Shown here piece after piece: positions 28,227 through 36,609 of a stretch of DNA of 64,000 bases. Source of the DNA: Limnochorda sp. L945t (GTDB lineage Bacteria > Bacillota > Limnochordia > Limnochordales > Geochordaceae); contig NZ_CP141615.1 of assembly GCF_035593305.1 (NCBI RefSeq), positions 3,069,722-3,133,721 on the forward strand, given 5' to 3'. The notes under the pieces are model-generated. The model was not told where the DNA came from, did no database searches, and was given only the letters and a program-made list of their open reading frames with translations. Both the position numbers and the translations under genes were made by a program. The stretch's first letter is position 1. Each line of letters starts with the position of its first letter.

Positions 28227-28679
28227 GTGGCGACTCACGGTTGGCGGGCGGTAGCAGCAGCGGTGCTGGTGTCGGCGCTGGCAGTGGTGGTCCCCGCGCC
28301 GGCGGCCGGCGCGGCCGAGGTGGCAGGTCCCTTCGACCCGGCGGATTTTGGCGTGCCTCTGGGTCCGGAGGAGCAGCAACAGCTCTCGGGGGAGTGGTGG
28401 CCCATCGCCGTCGGAGCGGCTATCGGAGCCGTGGACGGCGCGTACAGCTACGCTCGCTCGTGCGGCTATCACCCACGCTCCGGGCGGTACTGGACCGGCA
28501 TGGCGGCCGCCGCCCTGGTCGGGGGCGGCCTGGGTGCCATCAACGGGAGCATCCAGGTCGGCATGCGCGCGGCCCGGGCCGGCCTTCAGGCGGGATACTC
28601 CATCTACTCGTGGGCCCGCACCAAGGTCGTCAACGAGATCAGCGGCAGGGCCTGGAGCAGCTGGAGCCGGCACTGGTAG
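28227..28679 (+). CDS. Bacteriocin-like precursor with Sec signal peptide and Gly-rich core
   Basis: A 150-residue protein starting at GTG 28227 behind a strong GGGAGGAG site. Residues 6-29 form a Sec signal peptide ending AAGA. Next comes an acidic, leader-like stretch ending LGPEEQQQLSGE (45-56), similar in layout to double-glycine leaders although the second Gly is Glu. It is followed by WWPIAVGAAIGAVDGAYSYA and, after a Cys79 region, AAAALVGGGLGAINGS. The WWP..G..GA repeats resemble class II bacteriocins. The tail (115-150) is basic and aromatic. Together with the C39 peptidase upstream this suggests a maturing peptide substrate. Antimicrobial activity is inference. Confidence 0.6.
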   Translation: MATHGWRAVAAAVLVSALAVVVPAPAAGAAEVAGPFDPADFGVPLGPEEQQQLSGEWWPIAVGAAIGAVDGAYSYARSCGYHPRSGRYWTGMAAAALVGGGLGAINGSIQVGMRAARAGLQAGYSIYSWARTKVVNEISGRAWSSWSRHW

Positions 28680-28732
28680 GGAGGACCCGGCGGGAGAGCG
28701 GCCCGCGCGTGGTGACGCAACGGTAGGAGGAG

Positions 28733-28757
28733 GGCGGCCGGCCCCGCCTTCTTCTTC
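28733..28757 (+). terminator. Terminator-like hairpin after the bacteriocin-like gene
   Basis: A stem GGCGG/CCGCC (28733-28737 with 28744-28748) around a 6-base loop is followed by TTCTTCTTC. It would end or thin transcription between the precursor gene and the small membrane-protein gene. Confidence 0.5.
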
Positions 28758-28801
28758 ACGTCGAGCAGCCTACCCCGATGGGCAGCGGAAGGGGCACACT
28801 C

Positions 28802-29083
28802 ATGGCAACGGCCAAGTCGAAGCCACGTCCACGGTTCTCCTGGTGGGGGTTACTCGTCTCCCAGCTGGCGGTCGTGCTGGGCACGGAGCTCGTGGTGTGG
28901 TGGGACGTCGGTTTGTTCTGGACTATCGGGTGCATGAGCTACGCCGCCGGTTACGCGATGTTCAACTTCCATCCCCCGTACAGGGAGCCCGCACGTCACC
29001 TTGCCATCACGTACGGGGTCTGGTTGGCCGGCATGGTCGCCGACAAGCTGATTCCCTTCCACCTGGTGCCTCCCGGGCCGTGA
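28802..29083 (+). CDS. Small membrane protein, candidate immunity protein
   Basis: A 93-residue protein with a basic N-terminus (MATAKSKPRPRF) and two or three membrane segments (WGLLVSQLAVVLGTELVVWW, FWTIGCMSYAAGYAMF, LAITYGVWLAGMVADKL). The ATG at 28802 follows GGAAGGGG; an ATG 24 bases upstream has no ribosome site. No family was recognised. Small multi-helix proteins next to bacteriocin genes are often immunity proteins, and that is the working guess here. A terminator-like hairpin separates it from the precursor gene. Confidence 0.6.
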   Translation: MATAKSKPRPRFSWWGLLVSQLAVVLGTELVVWWDVGLFWTIGCMSYAAGYAMFNFHPPYREPARHLAITYGVWLAGMVADKLIPFHLVPPGP

Positions 29084-29280
29084 ACCCGCTGCCGGGCGAC
29101 CAGTCGCCGCCGGTGCGGCCGGCCCGTAACGCGCGGGCGTGCGGCGAAGGTTTACGAGGGGGTCATGGTGGCCGCAACCTCGATGTGCTATGCTGCCATG
29201 AGCAGGCCGGACGCAGGTGCCGGCACGGCGGGGCCGTCCACGGGACGGGAGGGCGGACCTTGCGAAGGGGTTAACGACCG

Positions 29281-29877
29281 GTGGGTTTGGAGTTGGGCTG
29301 GCAATGGATTGTGATTGCGCTCGCCGCGTATCTGTTGGGCTCTGTGCCGGTGGGGTACGTGACGGCCAAGCGCAAGGGCGGCATCGACATTCGCCGCCAC
29401 GGAAGCGGTAACGTCGGCGCCACCAACGTGACCCGGGTGCTCGGAGTGCGGGCGGGCGCGATCGTCCTGGCAGGCGACGTGGCCAAGGGGGCCCTCGCCG
29501 CCTGGCTGGGCATGCGCCTCGGGGGCGTCAATGGCGCCGTGCTGGCGGGCGTGCTGGCCGTGGTCGGGCACGCATGGCCCGTCTTCCTGCGCTTTTCCGG
29601 GGGGAAGAGCGTGGCCACGGCCCTGGGCGCGGTCGTGGTCGTCTCCGGGTGGGTCGCGGGCGCGCTGATCCTGACGTGGGGCCTGGTGGTGCTGGCGACT
29701 CGCTACGTGTCGCTGGCCTCCATGGTGAGTGCCTCCAGCGCGCCCGTGTGGCTGTGGCTGGCCTACCACGACCATGCCGTCTTGGTCGGCGGGCTCGTGA
29801 TGACGGTGGTGGTCATCCTGCGCCACCGCTCCAATGTGCGGCGGTTGGTCCAGGGGGCAGAGCACAGGGCTTACTGA
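29281..29877 (+). CDS. plsY: Acyl-phosphate glycerol-3-phosphate acyltransferase PlsY
   Basis: A 198-residue membrane enzyme that transfers the acyl group of acyl-phosphate to glycerol 3-phosphate, the first step of phospholipid synthesis in most bacteria. Conserved loops are present: GSVPVGYVTAKRKGGIDIRRHGSGNVGATN, GHAWPVFLRFSGGKSVATALG and the closing RHRSNVRRLVQGAEHR. Length and five-helix topology match the family. The start is GTG with AAGGGG upstream. A possible extended -10 (TGCTATGCT at 29186-29194) precedes it; the 197-base gap before the gene shows nothing else clear. Confidence 0.95.
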   Translation: MGLELGWQWIVIALAAYLLGSVPVGYVTAKRKGGIDIRRHGSGNVGATNVTRVLGVRAGAIVLAGDVAKGALAAWLGMRLGGVNGAVLAGVLAVVGHAWPVFLRFSGGKSVATALGAVVVVSGWVAGALILTWGLVVLATRYVSLASMVSASSAPVWLWLAYHDHAVLVGGLVMTVVVILRHRSNVRRLVQGAEHRAY

Positions 29878-29964
29878 GGCGGCCGGCCCGTGGCGGTTGC
29901 GTGCGGCCGGCTGCCAGGGTATCCTTGACCTGGTAGCCCGTTCGACAAGCGAGCGAGTTCCCAG

Positions 29965-30100
29965 CCCCTGGTGCCAGGGCGCGTAGCCCTGGCTTAAAGT
30001 GGGGAAGTCCGGTGAAAGTCCGGCGCTGTCCCGCAGCGGTAACCGGGGCGAGCGCGGCCCAGCCGTGGCCCCGCCCGGAAGCCCGAATACCTGCCAGGGG
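29965..30100 (+). promoter_or_regulatory. Cobalamin riboswitch (AdoCbl/B12 element)
   Basis: The outer stem P1 pairs CCCCTGG (29965-29971) with CCAGGGG (30094-30100). Inside lie the conserved pieces GGTGAAAGTCCGG, GCTGTCCCGCAGCGGTAA (the B12 box region) and GAAGCCCGAATACCTGCC near the 3' side, in the correct order. It ends 46 bases before the start of the cobalamin-binding protein gene. Binding of cobalamin should turn the btuFCD operon off. Confidence 0.95.
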
Positions 30101-30146
30101 AGCCCACAGGTGACGCCCAGGTAAGGGCGCCTCTCGAGGAAGGGGA

Positions 30147-31100
30147 GTGGCAAGGGTGTGCACCCGTCCCGGCTTTTCCGGTCCAGGCCGCCTGGGGTGG
30201 CCGGCTCTCCTGGTGGCCGTCTTGCTGCTGACCGGTGTCGCCATCCCGGCGCTTGCGGCGACCAGTTACCCGCTCACGGCGCAGGACGCCCTTGGGGTGA
30301 CCAGGACCCTGCCGTCCGAGCCCCAGCGTATCATCTCGCTGGTCCCGTCGATCACGGAGGATCTCTGCGCCATCGGTGCGTGCGACCGGCTGGTGGGCGT
30401 CGACGACTACTCCGACTACCCCGAAAGCGTCAGGCGGCTGCCCCGCCTCGGGGGCGTCTACGACCCCAATCCGGAGCGGATCCTGGCGCTCGAGCCCGAC
30501 CTGGTCCTGCTCAGCAAGTACGGTAAGCTGGCCCAAACCCTCTCCCAGGCAGGCGTCACCGTCTTCGTGATGGAGACGGAGCGCTTCGAGCACATTTTCG
30601 ACAACATCGAGACCCTGGGGCTTCTGCTCGACCGCCAGGCCGAGGCGCGGGCCCTCAACGAGCGCCTGCGGGCCGAAGTCTCCCGGATCGCAGCCTCGGT
30701 TGCCGGGCGACCTCGCCCCACCGTCTACTACGAGATCGACGAGACGCCCTACTCGGTGGGACCCGACTCGTTCATCGGGACGCTCTTGGAGAAGGCCGGA
30801 GGGCGCAACGTCGTGCCGGCCAGCCTCGGTACGTTCCCGAAGATCAGCCCGGAGCTGGTCATCGCCGCAGACCCCGACGTGATCCTCCTCGGAGATGCCC
30901 CTTACGGGGTGACCCCGCAAAAACTCGCCTCGCGCCCCGGCTGGTCTCGTCTGCGGGCGCTGCGCGAGGGGCGAGTCGTGGCGCTGACCCAGGCGCAGGT
31001 CGACGTGCTCAACCGGCCGGGCCCGCGGGTGGTGGAGGCGCTGCGTTTCCTGGTCGAGGCGCTCCATTCCACCGGGAAGCGAGCGGCGAGCGGCCCATGA
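30147..31100 (+). CDS. btuF: Cobalamin ABC transporter substrate-binding protein
   Basis: A 317-residue periplasmic or surface binding protein of the class III (BtuF/FhuD) fold. A signal peptide (PALLVAVLLLTGVAIPALA) is followed by two lobes joined by a long helix. The start of the mature protein (PQRIISLVPSITEDLCAIG) is typical of BtuF. The cobalamin riboswitch upstream supports the substrate assignment. The GTG start at 30147 follows GAGGAAGGGG. It overlaps the permease gene by 4 bases. Confidence 0.9.
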   Translation: MARVCTRPGFSGPGRLGWPALLVAVLLLTGVAIPALAATSYPLTAQDALGVTRTLPSEPQRIISLVPSITEDLCAIGACDRLVGVDDYSDYPESVRRLPRLGGVYDPNPERILALEPDLVLLSKYGKLAQTLSQAGVTVFVMETERFEHIFDNIETLGLLLDRQAEARALNERLRAEVSRIAASVAGRPRPTVYYEIDETPYSVGPDSFIGTLLEKAGGRNVVPASLGTFPKISPELVIAADPDVILLGDAPYGVTPQKLASRPGWSRLRALREGRVVALTQAQVDVLNRPGPRVVEALRFLVEALHSTGKRAASGP

Positions 31101-32230
31101 AAGAGGCGGGGACGCTGCGGGCGCACGCCGCCTCCGCTTCGGCGTCGGCCCCGGTCGCGCGGGTGCAGCGGTGGCTTGCCCGGCTGGCGGCCCCATGGCC
31201 GGGCCTGGGGTGGGCCGTGCTGGCGGCAGGGCTGGCGGGTGTGGCGGTGTTCGCCGCCCGGTGGGGAAGCATCGGGGTCACGTGGACCGACGTCGCGCGG
31301 GGACTGCTCGGCGGGATGACGGGCGAGCCACTCGAAGGGCGGGCGGCCATCGTGTGGCAGCTCCGGGTGCCCCGGGTCCTGGCGGGGATGCTGGCCGGGG
31401 CCGCCCTGGGCGTCTCAGGGGCCGCCCTGCAGGGGCTGTTTCGCAATCCGCTGGCCGACCCGTACTTGATGGGGGTGGCGCCGGGCGCCATCTTCGGCGT
31501 GGCGGTCGCGCTGAGCGTGGCCGGCGCCGCCGCACCGGCGTTCGCAGGAAAGGTGGCCGCGGCGCAGGCGGCCGCCTACGTGCCCGCCGCGGCGTTCGTG
31601 GGCGCGCTGGGGGCGGTGCTGGCTGCCGTGGTGCTGGCCCACACCGCAGGGGGCCGCCGCACCACCGATCTCATCCTGGCCGGCGTGGTCGTGGGAAGCG
31701 TGCTGACCGCCGCCACCACGTACCTGATGCTGCGAGATGCCGACCGGATCCGGTCGGTGTTCGCGTGGACGCTGGGTAACCTCTCGCTGGTCGGATGGCC
31801 GGAGCTGGGCGCCGCGCTGCCGTACGGCGTGGCCGGCATGCTGCCGCTGCTCGGCGCAGGGCGTGTGCTCAACGCCATGCAACTGGGCGAGGACGTGGCC
31901 CAGAGCCTTGGCATCCCGGTGCAGCGGCTGAAGCTCGGCCTCATCGCGGCTGCCTCCCTGGCGACGGCCGCCGTGGTGTCCCAGGTCGGGGTGATCGGGT
32001 TCGTGGGGCTGGTGGTGCCCCACGCCGTGAGGCGCCTGGCGGGGAGCGACTACCGGAGGGTCCTGCCGGCCTCTGCCCTGGGCGGAGCCATGTTGCTGGT
32101 GCTGGCCGACCTGGTTGCCCGGATGGCGGCCAGGCCGGCGGAACTGCCCGTGGGGGTCGTGACCGCTCTCGTCGGGGGCCCCTTTTTCCTCTACCTGCTG
32201 CGCAAAGGGCATGGGCATGCTCCGTCTTGA
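31097..32230 (+). CDS. btuC: Cobalamin ABC transporter permease
   Basis: A 377-residue FecCD-family permease with about ten helices. Characteristic pieces include LRVPRVLAGMLAGAALGVSGAALQGLFRNPLADP and GVIGFVGLVVPHAVRRLAGSDYRRVLP, the latter being the coupling region for the ATPase. The first 30 residues are an Ala/Ser-rich cytoplasmic extension. Coupled by overlap to both btuF (4 bases) and btuD. Confidence 0.93.
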   Translation: MKEAGTLRAHAASASASAPVARVQRWLARLAAPWPGLGWAVLAAGLAGVAVFAARWGSIGVTWTDVARGLLGGMTGEPLEGRAAIVWQLRVPRVLAGMLAGAALGVSGAALQGLFRNPLADPYLMGVAPGAIFGVAVALSVAGAAAPAFAGKVAAAQAAAYVPAAAFVGALGAVLAAVVLAHTAGGRRTTDLILAGVVVGSVLTAATTYLMLRDADRIRSVFAWTLGNLSLVGWPELGAALPYGVAGMLPLLGAGRVLNAMQLGEDVAQSLGIPVQRLKLGLIAAASLATAAVVSQVGVIGFVGLVVPHAVRRLAGSDYRRVLPASALGGAMLLVLADLVARMAARPAELPVGVVTALVGGPFFLYLLRKGHGHAPS

Positions 32231-32978
32231 GGGGATCTGGCACCGCTACGGAGCCATCGAGGCGCTACGGGGCGTGTCGCTCGAGTGGGGCCCCGGCCTC
32301 ACCATGGTGCTGGGGCCCAACGGGAGCGGCAAGACGACGCTCTTGAGGATAGCCGCCGGCTTGGTTGCGCCGCTCGGGGGGAGGGTCCTGCTCCAGGGCC
32401 GGCCCCTGGCCCGGCAAACGGGCTGGCAGCGCGGCCGGCTCATCGCTTACGTCCCGCAAGACGGCCCGCTGCCGGAGGGCATGACGGTCTACCAGGTGGT
32501 CATGCTGGGACGCTTGCCCCACCTGGGATGGCTGGGTGCCGAAGGCCAGGAAGACGTGCGGGCCGTGCAAGAGGCGATGCACCTGGCTTCCGTCGAGGCG
32601 CTGCGGGATCGCCCGGTCCAGGAGCTCTCCGGCGGGGAACGTCAGCGGGTTCGCATCGCCAGGGCACTGTCGACCCGGGCCCCGGTCCTCTTGCTGGACG
32701 AGCCGGAGAGTCACCTCGACCTCTCCCACCAGTCTGCCCTTGCCGGCATCCTGCGCCGCCAGGCCGTGGAGGGCCACACCGTGGTCATGGTCGTGCACGA
32801 CCCCAACCTGGCGGCCCTCGCCGACCGCGTGATCGTGCTGGCGGGGGGGCGGGTGGTCGCGGACGGCCCTCCCGCCCACGTGCTGGTGGATCGTGTCATG
32901 GCGGCTATCTATGGGGACGGCTTCAGAATCGTGCAGGCTCACGACGGCCTGCGGGCCGTCGTGCCCTCGGCCGGATGA
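32217..32978 (+). CDS. btuD: Cobalamin ABC transporter ATPase
   Basis: A 253-residue ATPase with Walker A GPNGSGKTT, signature LSGGERQRVRIARAL, Walker B VLLLDEPESHLDL and switch His in VVHDPN. The ATG at 32217 has AAAGG 8 bases upstream; an ATG at 32211 is too close to that site. The start overlaps btuC by 14 bases. The 3' end overlaps the convergent cydB by 40 bases. It powers cobalamin import with BtuC and BtuF. Confidence 0.92.
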   Translation: MLRLEGIWHRYGAIEALRGVSLEWGPGLTMVLGPNGSGKTTLLRIAAGLVAPLGGRVLLQGRPLARQTGWQRGRLIAYVPQDGPLPEGMTVYQVVMLGRLPHLGWLGAEGQEDVRAVQEAMHLASVEALRDRPVQELSGGERQRVRIARALSTRAPVLLLDEPESHLDLSHQSALAGILRRQAVEGHTVVMVVHDPNLAALADRVIVLAGGRVVADGPPAHVLVDRVMAAIYGDGFRIVQAHDGLRAVVPSAG

Positions 32979-33988
32979 GCGGGCGTCCGGGGCGACTTGA
33001 ACACGGCCCACAACAGCCCCAGGGCCGGGACCAGCAGCGCGAGCCCGGGGAGGGAGATGCCGATGACCGTCGACACCACCCCGGCGGGCGCGGCCGCCTC
33101 CTGCAGGCTCAACGTGGGATAGACCACGTAAGGCCCCCGCGCCAGCGCGAACGACCCGACCATGCCGGCCACCTGCAGTGCGGCCAGGACGCGGGCGGCC
33201 GGATAGTCGCGCCGCCAGAGCGACGTCGCGGCGAGGACGGCAGCGACCAGGCCGCCGGCGGTGACCGGCAGGGCCGGCGGGGCGAAAAGCCTATCGGCGA
33301 GCGCGGGAGCCGCCTCGGCGAGGCTCCCCAGGCTCATGAGGGTGAGGCCCGCCACCACCCCTGCCGACGCCAGGGCCCGCCTGCGAAACAGGGCCTGCAG
33401 CTCGCCGCCGGTCTCCAGGGTCATGAAGACGGCGGCAACGTAGGCGCTGGTGGCCGCCGCCAGCAACCCCACCCCGAGCGAGAGCGGCGACCACCACCCC
33501 GCCGATCCCAGCGGCCGGTCAGCGACCAGCGGCGTGCCGCCCTCCCCCGGCGTCAGGAGCCCTACGGTCATGCCCATCAAGAGGGGCGTCAGGAGGCTCG
33601 CTACCCCGAAAACCCACGACCAGGCTCCCCGGCGGCCTCCGACCTGCGCCTCGGGCGCGGGGCGCAGGGCGAAGGCTGCACCCCGCAGGATCAGGCCGGC
33701 CAGGGCGAGATGCAACGGCCAGAACAGGGCCACCGTGATGGTCGAAAAGCCTGACGGAAAGGCGGTGAAGGCCACTACCAGCGCGAAGATGAGCCAGACG
33801 TGGTTGACTTCCCATACCGGGCCCATGGCCCGGGCGATGGCGCCGCGCTGCCTGGCCGCGGACGGCCCGGAGGCGAACAGATCCCAGATACCCCCTCCGA
33901 AATCGGCTCCTCCGAAGAGGGCGTAAAGACCCAGGGCCACGAGCACCAGAAGGCCGGCCTGAAGGTGGGAGGGGATGGGCACCGTCAT
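32939..33988 (-). CDS. cydB: Cytochrome bd oxidase subunit II
   Basis: A 349-residue membrane subunit with about eight to nine helices. The family signature near the N-terminus is present (GLYALFGGADFGGGIWDL) with WEVNHVWLIFALVVAFTAFP. It is the structural partner of CydA in the quinol oxidase that reduces O2 with high affinity without pumping protons. The ATG at 33988 overlaps the cydA stop by 4 bases. No cydX-like small gene or cydCD transporter is visible nearby. Confidence 0.93.
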   Translation of the reverse strand: MTVPIPSHLQAGLLVLVALGLYALFGGADFGGGIWDLFASGPSAARQRGAIARAMGPVWEVNHVWLIFALVVAFTAFPSGFSTITVALFWPLHLALAGLILRGAAFALRPAPEAQVGGRRGAWSWVFGVASLLTPLLMGMTVGLLTPGEGGTPLVADRPLGSAGWWSPLSLGVGLLAAATSAYVAAVFMTLETGGELQALFRRRALASAGVVAGLTLMSLGSLAEAAPALADRLFAPPALPVTAGGLVAAVLAATSLWRRDYPAARVLAALQVAGMVGSFALARGPYVVYPTLSLQEAAAPAGVVSTVIGISLPGLALLVPALGLLWAVFKSPRTPAHPAEGTTARRPS

Positions 33989-35397
33989 ACCCACGCCTCC
34001 TTCGCCGTGACCGGCCGGTCGTGTGCCCGGGCCGCGGGCTCCTCGCTCCCGGGTGACGCGAGCCCCGTCCAGTTCAAACGGCGCATGAGCCACATCAAGG
34101 CCCCGCCGAGCAAGAGGTACAGGCCCAGGAAGGCCATCAGGGTGGCCTGGATCCCTGCCGCCGGCGTGACTGCCTCGCCGGTTCGCATCACGCCGTAAAC
34201 GATCCAGGGTTGGCGGCCCACCTCGGCCACCACCCATCCCGCCTCGAGCGCGACGAGACCGAGCGGCGAACTCACCGCGAGCGCCCCCAGCAGCCAGCGT
34301 GGCAGCGGCGACCAGATCTGCCCGCGGCGGCGGGCGTACGTCCACCAGAACCAGGCGGCCACCGCCAGCATGGCGATGCCGGCGCCCACCATGGCCTGGA
34401 ACGAGAGGTGCGTGACGGGAACGTTGGGCCACCGGTCGGCCGGCGTCTCGTCCAGGCCCTGCACGGGCGCCGTCGGATCCCGGTAGGCGAGCCAGCTCAA
34501 GGCGTGCGGGATCTCCACGGCCCCGATCACCTGCCGGCCCTCCACGTCCGGCCAGCCTCCGATCCGCAGGGGAGCCCCGGCCTCCGTCCGGAACTGGGAC
34601 TCCATCGCCGCCAGCTTGACGGGCTGCTGGCGGGCCACCAGGCGCGCGCTCGCGTCCCCGGTGATCGGCATGAGGGCGGCGACGACGGCTCCCACGGCCA
34701 GGGTGACCACCAGCGCCGCATGGATGCGCTCGCGCCTCACCCCGTCGAGGGTCCCGGCCGCTGCGTGCTTGCGCGCCCACCACGCGTAGGCGCCGGCCAT
34801 CGCGAAGGCGGTGGCGGCGTACGTGGCCAGCGTGGAGTGGATGGCCATCACCGGCCACGTGGGGTTGCCGAAGAGCAGCCGGGCCGGGCTGGCGACGGCC
34901 CCGTCAGAGCGCAGCCACGCTTCCGCTCCCACAGGGTTTTGCATCCAGGCGTTGGCCGAGCTCACCAGCACGCTGGAGGCCGCGGAGAAGACGGCCACCC
35001 CCCACCCCGTGAACCAGTGCGCCCACGGGCGCAGCCGGTCCCACCCGTAGACGTACAGCGCCAGGAAGATGGCCTCGAGGAAGAAGGCGAACGCCTCGGC
35101 GGTGAACGCCGGGCCGATGACGGGCCCGAAGCGCTGCATGAATGCCGGCCACAGCAAACCTAGCTCGAACGAGAGCGCCGTGCCGCTCACCGCGCCGATG
35201 GCGAAGAACGCGGCCGTGAGCTTGGCCCAGCCCTTCGCCAGAGCCAGGTAGTGAGGACGGCGCCGAACGATGCCAATGCCTTCGGCCAGGAGCATCAGGA
35301 GCGGCATCCCGACGCCGAACGCCGCGAAGATCATGTGGAAGCCCAGGGAGAAGCCCATCTGAACCCGGGCGGCCATCAGATCGGTCAAGGGTGCCAT
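33985..35397 (-). CDS. cydA: Cytochrome bd oxidase subunit I, short Q-loop type
   Basis: A 470-residue quinol oxidase subunit. Haem and proton-path residues align with the E. coli enzyme: His21, Glu101, Glu108 and His187, with GRQPW and a following Met (VMRTG, about 404) as haem ligand region. The Q-loop quinol site KLAAMESQF is present but the loop is short, as in CIO-type and many Bacillota enzymes. The ATG at 35397 has GGGAGG upstream. It suggests life at low oxygen. Confidence 0.95.
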   Translation of the reverse strand: MAPLTDLMAARVQMGFSLGFHMIFAAFGVGMPLLMLLAEGIGIVRRRPHYLALAKGWAKLTAAFFAIGAVSGTALSFELGLLWPAFMQRFGPVIGPAFTAEAFAFFLEAIFLALYVYGWDRLRPWAHWFTGWGVAVFSAASSVLVSSANAWMQNPVGAEAWLRSDGAVASPARLLFGNPTWPVMAIHSTLATYAATAFAMAGAYAWWARKHAAAGTLDGVRRERIHAALVVTLAVGAVVAALMPITGDASARLVARQQPVKLAAMESQFRTEAGAPLRIGGWPDVEGRQVIGAVEIPHALSWLAYRDPTAPVQGLDETPADRWPNVPVTHLSFQAMVGAGIAMLAVAAWFWWTYARRRGQIWSPLPRWLLGALAVSSPLGLVALEAGWVVAEVGRQPWIVYGVMRTGEAVTPAAGIQATLMAFLGLYLLLGGALMWLMRRLNWTGLASPGSEEPAARAHDRPVTAKEAWV

Positions 35398-35461
35398 CCC
35401 GCCTCCCCTTGTCGCTTGCGAGTCCGGGGCATTCTAGCCACGGCGGCGGGAGGGCCGTAAT

Positions 35462-35531
35462 GGACAGTTGTCCCGCTACGGACAGTGCGAACGTACTGTT
35501 TATGTCTCCCAGGCTTCCGCGAGCGCGGAAG
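35462..35531 (+). promoter_or_regulatory. Repeats and hairpin upstream of the aldolase gene
   Basis: GGACAGTTGTCC (35462-35473) is an inverted repeat GGACA-GT-TGTCC, and GGACAG recurs at 35480, 18 bases on. Further down, CTTCCGC (35514-35520) and GCGGAAG (35525-35531) form a perfect 7-bp stem with a GAGC loop. The first is a candidate operator, the second a leader RNA hairpin. No sharp promoter was found between them. Confidence 0.4.
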
Positions 35532-35600
35532 AGGAAGAGACCTTTCCAGGCGGAAGTACCTTGCCCGTAAGCGGTTCAACGAGGGGAGTCGAATGGTGGC

Positions 35601-36572
35601 ATGCCTCTGATTACGCTTTACCAGTGCCTCAGGGAAGCCGAGAAGGGTGGGTACGGCGTCGGTGCGTTCAACGTCAACAACATGGAGCAAATCCAGGGGA
35701 TCATGCAGGCCGCCCGGCAGACCCGTTCGCCGGTCATCCTGCAAGCGAGCCGCGGCGCTCTGAAATACACCAACCTCACCTACCTGAAGCACCTCCTGCA
35801 GGCCGCCCTGGAGGAAAATCCCGACATTCCCGTCGTGTTCCACCTGGATCACGGCGATAGCCTGGAAACGGTCAAGACGGCCATCTCCCTGGGGTTCAGC
35901 TCGGTGATGATCGACGGCTCCCATCTCGAGTTTGAACAAAACGTGGCGCTCACCCGCTCCGTGGTGGAGTACGCACACGAGCGCGGGGTCTCGGTGGAGG
36001 CGGAGCTCGGCACTCTGGGGGGCATCGAGGAGGACGTGGCCGGGAAGGTCAAGCTGACCGACCCGGTGCAGGCCGAGGAGTTCGTCCGGCGGACCGGGTG
36101 TGACGCCCTGGCGGTGGCCATCGGTACCTCGCACGGCGCGTACAAGTTCAAGGCCGAGCCCAAGCTGGCACTCGATCTGGTGCCGGAGATCTACCGGCGC
36201 GTCCGCGTCCCGCTGGTCATGCACGGTTCGTCTTCGGTGCCGCAGGAGCTGGTCGAGGAGGTCAACCGGTACGGCGGGCGCATGGCGGGCAGCCGGGGCG
36301 TGCCCATCGAGAGCATTCAGCAGGCCATCAAGCTCGGCGTCCGCAAGATCAACGTCGACACGGACATCCGCCTGGCGGTCACCGCGGCGGTCCGCAAAGT
36401 CTTCGTGGAGTCGCCGGAGAAGTTCGACCCGCGGGAATACCTGGGGCCGGCCAGGGAGGCCATCGCCCGGGTGGTGGCGTCCCGCATGGAGGCGTTCGGC
36501 GCGGCGGGCCACGCCGGCGACTACGCGCCGGTACCGCTCGAGGAGATGCGGGCCCACTACCGCCAGAAGTGA
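35601..36572 (+). CDS. fba: Class II fructose-1,6-bisphosphate aldolase
   Basis: A 323-residue zinc aldolase of glycolysis and gluconeogenesis that splits fructose 1,6-bisphosphate into two trioses. Zinc and substrate motifs are clear: VVFHLDHGDS (His and catalytic Asp), AIGTSHGAYKF and VMHGSSSVPQE. GVRKINVDTDIRLA contacts phosphate. The length fits the class IIA/IIB enzymes of Bacillota. GAGGGGAG lies 12 bases before the ATG, a slightly long gap. A beta-glucosidase gene follows after 37 bases, so sugar release and glycolysis may be co-regulated. Confidence 0.94.
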   Translation: MPLITLYQCLREAEKGGYGVGAFNVNNMEQIQGIMQAARQTRSPVILQASRGALKYTNLTYLKHLLQAALEENPDIPVVFHLDHGDSLETVKTAISLGFSSVMIDGSHLEFEQNVALTRSVVEYAHERGVSVEAELGTLGGIEEDVAGKVKLTDPVQAEEFVRRTGCDALAVAIGTSHGAYKFKAEPKLALDLVPEIYRRVRVPLVMHGSSSVPQELVEEVNRYGGRMAGSRGVPIESIQQAIKLGVRKINVDTDIRLAVTAAVRKVFVESPEKFDPREYLGPAREAIARVVASRMEAFGAAGHAGDYAPVPLEEMRAHYRQK

Positions 36573-36609
36573 CCGTACCGGCAAGGCTCGGGGGGAGGCA
36601 TGATCCATC

